DNA from: Favolaschia claudopus
Taxonomy: Eukaryota > Basidiomycota > Agaricomycetes > Agaricales > Mycenaceae
Assembly: GCA_037176885.1 (NCBI GenBank)
Contig: JAWWNJ010000038.1
Location: 496,001 to 560,000, forward strand
Reading direction: 5' to 3'
DNA: 64,000 bases
How positions within the stretch are numbered: position 1 is the stretch's first letter; every line of letters begins with the position of its first letter. The position numbers and the translations under genes were made by a program. Below are positions 31,453 through 39,572 of the stretch, one piece after another. The notes below the pieces were generated by a model. That model was not told the DNA's origin, made no database searches, and saw only the letters and a list, made by a program, of their open reading frames with translations.

Positions 31453-31953
31453 CAGTGCCAACCGCCACCTTTTCGGCACACGTGCTGTGAGTGATCGGCT
31501 GAGAATTAGAGCTCAAAACCAATTTTTTTGGAAGGAAACCGATGAAAAGAATGCGATTCACGTTAAGACCTCATTTTCTTACGTAATTGGTCATTTTTTT
31601 CGGCTGTTGAACCAAAATTTCCTACATATTTTGCCCTTTTCTCCGCTTCTGGCGGTCTAAACCTTGATCTACTTACCGTGAAAGCGCAAGAAATAGACAT
31701 TCTGCCTCGGTCCGAGGCTCTATGCACCGGTAAACAGTGTGTGGCTGTGCAATCGGTCATTTTTTTTGGGTCCGAAACCTGAAATTTGATGCTACAGCTT
31801 AGCCGTTTACAAGCCTGATAGCTGCAATCAAACTGAGTCGTTTGCCGCAGTTTCCGAGGAAATCGGCCTTTTTTTGCGGCCCGAGAAAGGATTACAAATT
31901 TTTACTTTCCCACACCCTTATATGGTAGTCGAGAGGTGATGAGTGGCACTGTA
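31451..31953. mobile_element. 503-bp TIR element (TACAGTGCCA family), copy 1
   Basis: The termini match over about 10 bp (TACAGTGCCA) with TA at each end. The interior matches the copy at 35836-36606 in opposite orientation, for example CCACCTTTTCGGCACAC and GGAAACTGCGGCAAACGACT. Confidence 0.8.
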
Positions 31954-32193
31954 TGAGATGACTTGGCGCGTTGCGTGGCGGCGATGCGCTCAGGTTCTGA
32001 GTCCGAGACGTGTGAGATGTCTGAGGACGAGCGACGAAGGGTAACAGAGGTAGGAGACATGGAGGTGGTGTATAGGGGAGTCGGTGAGTGTCCATGGCAG
32101 CCGTCAGACCGTGTCATTTGTTTGGTCGTGCTTGGCTGTGGAGCTGACCTCATATGTTGGAGTTCACTTGGAGTTCACTTCCTCAACCAATAA

Positions 32194-32265
32194 TGCGCGC
32201 GTGGCCGAATGGTAAGGGCTGCGTTTTCTCTTGTACTCCACGCCGGTTCAACTCTGACTGCTCAC
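32194..32265 (+). other. tRNA-like region / possible SINE head
   Basis: An A-box-like TGGCCGAATGG (32202-32212) and a B-box-like GGTTCAACTC (32245-32254) are 32 bp apart, the spacing of a tRNA gene. The acceptor stem does not pair well, so it is more likely a tRNA pseudogene or tRNA-derived SINE head than a working tRNA. Confidence 0.35.
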
Positions 32266-32585
32266 GATTGTTACACAGACTCAATACAATTTATTACACT
32301 CTACTTCAACTCAAGTTCAATTGACATTACAACTTATCACTTCAAAATTAAGTACTACAAACCTGCTTGCAACCAAGCGACTTCGGACTGAATAATAAAA
32401 TTTTCTTGTTTTTCATTAGTTCTGGAGTAGTTGGAGATCGTGCCCGAAAAGACCGGGTAAGATATGCCCCGATCGTTTCCGAGCCCCTTCGATGAGGCGG
32501 CTGTCAGGCTGACGACCTGAAGCTCCCCGATAACAAACGACCGCGGACGACCGTCGCCGGTAACAGGAAAAAGAAATTTGCGACA

Positions 32586-32892
32586 CAGTACTGGTGACCA
32601 GAACCATGTACCGTGTTCGAGGCAACTTGAACTCCATAAATTTCACGAGGTTTACGGGTGAATTTCCAAGAGTTGCCAGGAAGCGAGGAATGAACTTTTT
32701 GAGCAGTTTTCACACATATGCATTCATTCGATTTTCGAGCGAAATTCACGCACTTCATATTGCGGACTCTAATTATGTGAATCGGGTACGTGAAGTCACA
32801 ACCCCATAAATCTGAATTCACTAGATAAACCCGTGAATTGTGGAATTCATGGTCCGGCTATGGGAAATTCATGGGGTTCTGCGACCACAGTG
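32586..32892 (+). mobile_element. Right half of the split CACTGTGG-family element
   Basis: Resumes at CAGTACTGGTGACCAGAACC, exactly where the left half stops in the intact copy, and ends with GGTTCTGCGACCACAGTG. The 4.7-kb transposon separates the halves. Confidence 0.8.
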
Positions 32893-33167
32893 ATCAAAAA
32901 AAGAAAAGAGTCTTGCAGGAGTCGTAATTTTGGACGACGAGGAAATTGTCCTCTGCCACCGCTCTTATCTCACTTGCAGTGGCTGCTTCAAATGTTCGTG
33001 CGCAGCGGGTGATTTCCTCAAAGACTGTAAGAGGTGGACTTCGGACGACCAGCTTCATTCGCTCATTTCCCAACCCATAATGGCCGCCAAAACATCCGAA
33101 GCGGCAAGTGTTGCTGCGACTGCTTCTTCGTAAGTCTTTTTTACTCACATATCATCTCGTATCACAG

Positions 33168-33523
33168 ATCCCGGTGTCACTAGATTTTTCCGCAGCGAAA
33201 ATCAGTTATCGCTGCAAAGGAAAATTCCTCGACTCCGATATCGAGTGTGGTGGTGAAGCTATACTACGAGCATTTATTAGTGTTCGAAATCTTTCTTCAA
33301 GTCATGATATTTGCTAATGAACGCATAGGGAAAGACAAACGGCAAAGTGTATTTTATCGGATGCGGAAAATGGTCTGCGTCGGACTCAGCGAGAATGAGC
33401 AAGAGGCATCGATTCACTGCCATTCCTCAGCGCGTCCGCGAGTCCGCCTTAGTCAAGTTATTTGCTGGCCAGCCGCTTGACTCCGAGGACGATGATACCC
33501 AAGTTCTTGTCGGCTTTTGTGAG
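33168..33523 (+). pseudogene. Spliced coding remnant, probably transposon-derived
   Basis: An acceptor at 33167 opens an exon with ISYRCKGKFLDSDIECGGEA. After an intron ending at about 33328, a second exon reads GKTNGKVYFIGCGKWSASDS, HRFTAIPQRVRESALVKLF and a Cys (GFCEQIIHLRQ). The order CxxW..H..IP..V.E..L..LF is reminiscent of the N-terminal zinc-binding region of large basidiomycete transposase-like proteins, but this is recollection, not a search. Nothing downstream continues it; a gag fragment in the opposite sense follows. Confidence 0.35.
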
Positions 33524-33619
33524 CAAATAATTCATCTCCGTCAAATTCCACTCAACACAAGCACTATGTCTCAATTCTCATCTTGCATGTTCATTTACGG
33601 AGGAGGTTCCAGGTCGAAA

Positions 33620-34054
33620 TCATTTTTCAAATGGAGTGCAATTAGAGTGCATCAAGTCGGGAAACTCGTCAAGCACAATTGCAAAGCATCTCAGATCTGC
33701 AATCGAGTAACGGCGATGCGGATCTTGCGGTGAACTGCGCGAACGAAGCTGTGTCGTGGAACTGGGGACGGGCTCCCAGAGGTACTGGTCGTCGAGCGAA
33801 AGCAAACGTGTAGCGTGGTTCTCCATCTCGAAGTCGGAGATGATGCACGAGCGGGTGAAAAGGAAAGCAAGGTCGGAGAAATATTTTGGTAGGTCGCGGG
33901 GATTCTGCGAGTCGAAGACGGGGGCTATGCAATCGCAACGTGCTGGCATAAACGGCGCTGAAGACGAGGGCCAAGCGAGGGACGAAGGTGAGAGACGAGA
34001 GGTCTGGACTGAGACCTCTGCAACTGTCGGCGGCGAAGGGGACTGCGTGGGCAA
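33620..34054 (-). pseudogene. Isolated Ty3/gypsy Gag fragment
   Basis: Reads APVFDSQNPRDLPKYFSDLA, FLFTR and LLSLDDQYLWEPVPS, the pattern of the N-terminal capsid region of basidiomycete gypsy Gag (x-F-D-x-x-x-P-R-x-L-x-x-Y-F-x-D-x-x-x-L-F). A frame shift occurs after VPS, where the matching continuation (FHDTASFAQFTAR) is in the next frame. No LTR, zinc knuckle or pol is nearby. It does not come from the 3202-13343 element, whose Gag differs. Confidence 0.55.
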
Positions 34055-34297
34055 CAGCCATCACATCCATATGAAACGTAGATCATTGCAGTTGCAAGTG
34101 GTCTGGACCTGCAGCTCCTAAGATTCCCGTTGAACATCGAACAAAAATTGAAAAACACCGGTGAACTTCTTCCGACATATTTGTCAAACTCGAAATCTTG
34201 GGAAAATATCACATGATCGCGAAGGGATCGTGGGATCAACGGCTACTTTTGTCAATACCGAGTAGTATCATCGTGTTCGGCGCTTCTGACCCTTGGT

Positions 34298-34680
34298 TAC
34301 AGCCGTTTCAGAAAAAGAATGCGGGTTTTGATCTTCTTTCCTTTTCGATTTTAATTGACAGTTGTTGTCAACTTGTTGACAATTCCATCAATGGCACCGT
34401 GCGGCTCCACAAGTCTCCACAACTGCCGTGAGCTTGTCGGTGTAAACAACCGGGCTCAAGCACGCATTTGAGCCCTGCTGGAGGTCAGATTGGAGCTCTG
34501 ATGTATTCACAAAGGTTCAGGGAGCCTCACCAACTCACTGTCTGGCAAGAGAATGCGCTGAAAGAGACGAATAGCTGATTAGGCAAGGGTGGAGCCGAGG
34601 ACGCGGGACTAAACACAGGTAAGCAGATTTCGAAAACGAAAATCAATCAGAACCCGTATTCTTTTTCCGAAACGGCTGTA
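34298..34680. mobile_element. 383-bp TIR element (TACAGCCG family), copy 2
   Basis: TA-bounded inverted ends TACAGCCGTTTCAGAAAAAG and its near complement. Same length as copy 1 at 28038-28419. Includes GTTGTTGACAATTC-type interior. Confidence 0.85.
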
Positions 34681-35835
34681 AACTTTTTAAAAAAAGTCAC
34701 TGCACTCGAATTATGGTAATGGGGTAAGTTGCCCAAAATTTTTCATTTTGCACTTCTCTTAACTGACAATTGGACCGATCCACAAGGGCCGACACAGTGT
34801 GCCATGGATTAGGTATTAGCCTTGCGTCAGTCATGGACCACTTGTTCAGGTGACAAACCAATTACCAGATGCCATGTAGATTGAGTTGACGCACGATATT
34901 AGGTAACGTCAAAGCGTCAAGTAAATCTTCGCGAGGTGCATTTCCTATAAATGTCAAGCTCTGCAATTTTGGAAGACTTGAGAAGATCGTCGCAGAGTAT
35001 GCAGCTATCTAAATAACAACATAGGGTCTTCAAAGCACTGTTTCAATAGAGGGAACAAAGAGCTTTATTCCGACAAAGGCAATCTGTACATTCCCCGAAT
35101 GAACAGACTCGTATGATGGTTCAGAAGTCGAATGTCCTCAAATACTACAGTCGAACCCCTCATAACCCATAGCCCTCGGTGGTTGAAATAAATATATGTA
35201 AACATGACATTTTCCCTGAATCTAGCTTCGGCAAGGCTTTCTGTGTCATCTTGTAGGTTTCCGCTCAAGCCGAGGCTTCAGAGCCGTGGGGGGACCCGGG
35301 ACCAGCATTGCCGACTAATCCGCTGACATAATTTGTCAAGATCCGACGTCCGAGCAGCCAAAATTGTAGTCCTGTGGTTACCACGCCCCAGTGAGTGGCG
35401 CGTGATGACGGCCTCCCGTTTGGGCAATATCCGCTCAATAAGGAAGTACCTCCGTATTTTCAGAGCTTCGTCTTGTAGCTCACTCTATGGACTCCCTCTT
35501 GTCTCTGCTACCCTAATCTACGCATAATACTCAACATGGAATCACATTCGCTCGTTCAGACGACCTCGCACCCTCAAAATTCAGTGCAATGGATGGAGCA
35601 CAACTGCAAATTCATCCAACTGCGGCGAAGATGTGTCAAGCTTAATGATTCTCCCCGGACATGGTACTTAATAACGAATAACGCGAGGGGACGTGAGTTG
35701 GTTGCAAAGTGAATGCGTCTCGGACGTACTTCCTTTTTGAGTGGATATTTCTAAACGGGAAGCCGTCATCCATGCCGGCCTGTTCATCATTGATGGATGT
35801 CGCTCCTCAGCGTGACCCCCCGACAAATCCAAGAC
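34681..35835. other. Intergenic, no gene recognised
   Basis: AT-richer stretch with short ORFs only. I see no repeat or domain I can support. Confidence 0.4.
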
Positions 35836-36606
35836 TACAGTGCCATCCATCACCTCTCGACTACCCGATTAGGTGTGGGAAAGTTCCAAACTTGAAAATG
35901 ATTCACGGGCCGGAAAAAAACTTGATTTGCCTCGAAAACTGCGGCAAACGACTCAGTTTGATTGTAGCTATCCAACTTGTAAATGGCTAACATGTAGCAT
36001 CAATTCTCAGTTTTCGGAGGGCCTCGGACCAAGGGTACCGCAAGGGTACCGTACAATTTCATTCAAATCGACAGGGGGTGTGACGCGTGACCCCGCCGAA
36101 CCAATTCGACAATTCGACACGACCGAAAATTTGCGTGACGCACCGCAAAATTTCGAAAGAAAAAATTTCAACACCAAAATTCGCTGTTTTTGCCCAATTT
36201 TTGGGGGCATTTGGGTCGGCGTGACGGATTGGCCGTTCGACGGAGGCCCGAGTGACGCGTTACAAACCCCCAGAATTCGAATCGACAGCGGGGTGCGTGA
36301 CGCGTGACTTTCGAATTGAATGAAATTGTACGGTATTGTGCATTTTGCTGTGAAGTACAACACGTTCAAGCCGCCGGGAGTCAAAAACAGGGTAAAAAAG
36401 CAGGGGAAAAGTAGTGAAAAGTTCAGGAAAAGTGACAAAAAGGTCGAAAAAAATGACCGAAATGATGTAACCGTGGGAAAAATACCAAACTCAACGCCAA
36501 TCGTATTCTTTTCGTCGGTTTCCTTCCAAAAAACATCTCCATCATAGAAAATAATGGCTCAATCTCCCACAGAAGGTGTGCCGAAAAGGTGGCGGGTGGC
36601 ACTGTA
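35836..36606. mobile_element. TACAGTGCCA-family element, copy 2, with a nested insertion
   Basis: Ends TACAGTGCCA and TGGCACTGTA with TA. It is inverted relative to copy 1 (31451-31953). Removing the nested element 36047-36335 leaves about 484 bp, close to the 503 bp of copy 1. Confidence 0.8.
36047..36335. mobile_element. 289-bp TIR element of the TACTGTA type, nested
   Basis: Ends TACCGTACAATTTCATTCAA and its near complement, TA-bounded, with subterminal GTGACGCGTGAC in inverted orientation. Inserted in the element at 35836-36606. Confidence 0.8.
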
Positions 36607-36966
36607 TATACATTTGAACGACTATCTTCAAAAGAGCATATAAAGTCTTGTTACGAGACTAGACAGGGCCGTGACTTGCGAGCAAGGGCCAAAACAAGGG
36701 ACCAGCGGCACTTGATGCCTCGAATTTTGAGCCGTATGGGCATGCACATTCAACATTGCCACCCCCGAGGATATGGTCCATCCAGGAATATGTATGCCGT
36801 TTGTGGGGGAAGCCATCCCCAGGCGCGTTACGCGAGGCGCGCCATCCATAGAAAAGGGTAAGCTACAGTTTTGTGAAATGGGCGCCCTCAAGCACGTTTT
36901 GATTAGCCCAGACAGAACTAACGAAGCAAGGAGCAAAACAAGATCTTTTTGAAAAAACAATGACAT

Positions 36967-37809
36967 CTACCTAGGCCTTCTTTCGGAAACAACACAATTT
37001 ATGGGCAACTTTCCCGCATTCATCCAACTGATCAGCGCTCCCTGAATGCCCTTCGTAGTCTCAGCATCCAAGCTGTCGATGCCAATGAAAACAAGGTTGA
37101 TATTTCGAAGAACTGGGAGCGCGTTGGTCGTCATAACAGATGAGAGCCTGAGTATTGGGGAGAATTCAATGGACTGTTCGTCGTAGTGAATGATGAGGCT
37201 GAGATCCCGAAGGGATGGTGATGGAAGGAGAGGCAGCAGAAGTTCTAGGAGATGCCTGTTGTTTATGTTTATGCAGAGTGCCCTCAGGGAGTGAAGATTG
37301 GCCAAGGAGACCAAGGAGGTCATATACTCTAGAAAATCCACGTCTGTTGTTAGAGCCATGGTGATTGCGATTGAGAATATAAGCGCACGCTGATCCTGAA
37401 CTATCAATTCCTCAAGATTGTTCCGCACTCGGTCTAAAATTGCGGCCAACATCGCTGCGTACTCGCTATCTCCAGCGGCGACCATGTTCGCCCCAAGTAC
37501 GAGCTCACGGACGGAACCAAATTCAAAAGGACACAATGGGTCCAGAATCCAATACGAACCTGGCCGAAGTGGCATATTGGCAATTCGAAGGGCGGAAATT
37601 TGGACGGACTCGAGATTGAAGGCGACGTTCGCAGATGACTGAGCCTCGTCGTGCACCCCGTGAATCCCGAGGCGTGTGATACGGGGAGTGAAACTTTTGA
37701 AGACGGTAGAGGGCGCAACATTTTCCTTTTCTGCCACGTCCCGATTCGACCAGCCAGCCTCCTTCAGCGCGACAATAGCTGATTTCTTCGTGGCAGAGGT
37801 GTCGCACAT
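36967..37809 (-). CDS. Transposase-type HTH fused to an F-box/LRR-like segment (280 aa)
   Basis: A single ATG-started frame. Residues 1-37 (SAIVALKEAGWSNRDVAEKE plus NVAPSTVFK) match the first helix-turn-helix of Tc1-type transposases, a DNA-binding module. From about residue 38 the sequence changes to leucine-rich amphipathic repeats (LESVQISALRIANMPL, VRELVLGANM, LHSLRALCINI, SPSLRDLSLII, LPVLRNINLVFIG), as in the C-terminal half of basidiomycete F-box/LRR proteins. No F-box is present. There is no stop or obvious intron at the joint near 37700. It is either a genuine chimera created by transposon insertion or a pseudogene that happens to stay open. Confidence 0.6.
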   Translation of the reverse strand: MCDTSATKKSAIVALKEAGWSNRDVAEKENVAPSTVFKSFTPRITRLGIHGVHDEAQSSANVAFNLESVQISALRIANMPLRPGSYWILDPLCPFEFGSVRELVLGANMVAAGDSEYAAMLAAILDRVRNNLEELIVQDQRALIFSIAITMALTTDVDFLEYMTSLVSLANLHSLRALCININNRHLLELLLPLLPSPSLRDLSLIIHYDEQSIEFSPILRLSSVMTTNALPVLRNINLVFIGIDSLDAETTKGIQGALISWMNAGKLPINCVVSERRPR

Positions 37810-38570
37810 GATGTAGAGAATGAGTTGTATGCAGAGAAAGCAGAGTTGAGAGCGTCGTTGTGGTGGTTCGGATTAAACAATGTGACAGCTGTCAAACAGG
37901 GAAAAACAATTGGATCACGTGTGCGCGATGATCACACTCTCTTGCCACAACACCGCCGAATGACAGCGTGTGCTCAAAGCGAGCACCGCAAGCTAGAGCA
38001 CATAGCCGGCTAGCTAAGAAGGAAAGATGCCGATCATTGATCGTTGAGCGACTCTCTTTCCTTTCGCTCTCATAGCGCTTTCTCGGGTTTGGAACTGCGT
38101 TGTCTTGGGTCCCTTTGGGCTTTCTTGTCCCTTCTCTTTGGATCTCTGTGGTTCCAATGCGGGAGCTTTCCAATCCTGCTTGTCTCAAAGCCCGGGAATC
38201 TCTCTGGCCCCTATTCCTTCAAGACTTGCGTCCTCTGCCACCGTCTTCAGGCTTCCCGGTACATTGCATTCTAATGTCTTTTGGACTTCGCTCTTGTGGC
38301 TTGTGGCCGCTCCCAATCCTTACCTGTTGCTCAAGTTCTCGCAAGCAAGCATGTAATCAAGGCACTCCTATTCCCATCATCTTTGCGCCTGCGCTGCCGA
38401 AGCTTCCCCTCTCGACATCTGAATGGCAAACTCGGAGATGAAACCCTTGCGGTATTCATGCCAATATAGCAGACAATGTGAGCGATCTCTTATTTTCTTT
38501 AGTTTCCTGGTACTGTCATCTCTTCAGGGATTGCTTCAAGCATTTTGTTGTCGATTATATCGGCTCTATT
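37810..38570. other. Intergenic CT-rich stretch
   Basis: No gene recognised. Composition becomes CT-rich on the plus strand toward the arrays that follow. Confidence 0.4.
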
Positions 38571-38845
38571 TCGTGCCTTTGTGCCATGACATTCGCACCT
38601 TTGTGCCGAATCATTTCGTGCGCCTTTGCGCCATTAATTTATGCCTTTGCATAAATTTATTTCGTGCGCCTTTGCGCCATTAATTTGTGCCTTTGCATAA
38701 ATTCATTTCGTGTGCCTTTGCACCAATTTATGTCGTGTGCCTTTGCACCGATTGATTTTGTGTGCCTTTGCACCAATTTATCTCGTGCCTCCGTGCCATA
38801 TTGTTCTGTGTCTGTGTGCTGTAGTCACTCTGTGCCTTTGTGCCC
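38571..38845. repeat. Array of short hairpins with a constant CTTT loop
   Basis: At least eight motifs of the form stem-CTTT-stem follow at about 25-40 bp intervals: GTGCCTTTGTGCC, GCGCCTTTGCGCC, TTATGCCTTTGCATAA, GTGCCTTTGCACC. Each arm changes together with its partner (GCGC/GCGC, ATGC/GCAT, GTGC/GCAC), while spacers read ATTTCGTG or AATTTAT. A long forward frame runs through the array. Confidence 0.8.
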
Positions 38846-38984
38846 CCAACCCAGTATCATATTTTCGGTGTGTTATCCATTGCATCCAAATGTTCTTTTG
38901 CTGTGGTCTTGTGTTCAGGTTCGAGTTGCGAAGATTCTGGCCTGTATGTATGCTGCAATTGGCATGCTGCAGTGCTCAACATCT

Positions 38985-39535
38985 CGTTTGCATGCTCCGT
39001 TGCGGGCCGCTGCAACCTGTACGCCGGAATTTCCGGGTGCAGCATTATTCGCCTGCGTACCGCTGTGTCGTAGTGCCTATTTCGCCTGCATGCCGCTGTG
39101 CTGCAGTGTCTATTTCGCCTGTACGCCGCTGTGCTGCAGTGCTTATTCTGTTCGCATGCTCCGCTGTGGGCCGCTGCGACCCGTACGCTGGAATTTCCAG
39201 GCGCGGTATTATTTGCCTGCGTACCGCTGTGTCGTAGTGCCTATTTCGCCTGCATGCCGCTGCGCTGCAGTGTTTATTTCGCCTGCATGCCGCTGTGCTG
39301 CAGTGCTTATTCTGTTTGCATGCTCCGCTGTGGGCCGCTGCGACCCGTACGCTGGAATTTCCGGTACTATTACTTCGTTCACATGCTCCGTTGCGGGCCA
39401 CTGCGACCCGTACACCCGTATTTCCGGATGCGGGATTATTTCAGCTGCATGCATACCGTGCTGCAGTGTTAGCATTTCGTTCGCATGCTCCGTTGTGGGC
39501 CACTGCGAGCCGTGCATTGGTATTTCCAGGTGCTG
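38985..39535. repeat. Higher-order minisatellite
   Basis: Blocks around CATGCTCCG(C/T)TG(T/C)GGGCC recur near 38990, 39151, 39317, 39381 and 39484. Between them are sub-repeats of TATTTCGCCTGCATGCCGCT and GTGCTGCAGTG. The forward frame 38664-39572 (302 codons, Cys-rich) stays open through the array but looks like a by-product of repeat length, not a known protein. Confidence 0.75.
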
Positions 39536-39572
39536 TGGCTTGTTTTGTTCTAATGCGGCACCGCGGCCGTGA

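Larger units (their letters stand above)
30550..32060 (-). pseudogene. Coiled-coil gene interrupted by two adjacent TIR elements
   Basis: Exon A (32060-31953) encodes MSPTSVTLRRSSSDISHVSD and ends at codons for SSH. Exon B (31079-30933) has a short coiled coil (ILVLEDTVKQLECELKLMRD). Exon C (30869-30550) is Ser/Pro-rich and ends KRKVLTRRCNG. The intron between B and C is 63 bp with GT..AG ends. Between A and B lie the TA-flanked elements 31451-31953 and 31080-31452. Counting one TA, exon A joins exon B in frame across a CAT AAG codon pair, so the ORF was intact before insertion. The KARRQRE start of exon B followed by a coiled coil is bZIP-like but too short to call. The frame is also open upstream to 32153. 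Confidence 0.6.
27878..32585. mobile_element. 4.7-kb TIR transposon carrying passenger genes and a transposase remnant
   Basis: The ends are TGTCGCAAATTT and its exact complement, extended imperfectly (TGTTATCGG / TGTTACCGG). Insertion split a CACTGTGG-family element; comparison with its intact sister shows the sequence CA on both sides, an apparent 2-bp target duplication. Contents in order: TIR element 28038-28419; Plavaka-like transposase C-terminal remnant (minus); intact spliced gene (plus, to 30485); coiled-coil gene (minus) broken by two TIR elements; tRNA-like A/B boxes near 32202. A 2-bp duplication and the transposase tail fit a CACTA-related Plavaka element, though the terminal sequence is not CACTA. 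Confidence 0.75.

Noticed and set aside
38571..39535. CRISPR array
   Set aside because: Units are contiguous and diverged with no constant repeat plus unique spacer pattern, and the genome is fungal.
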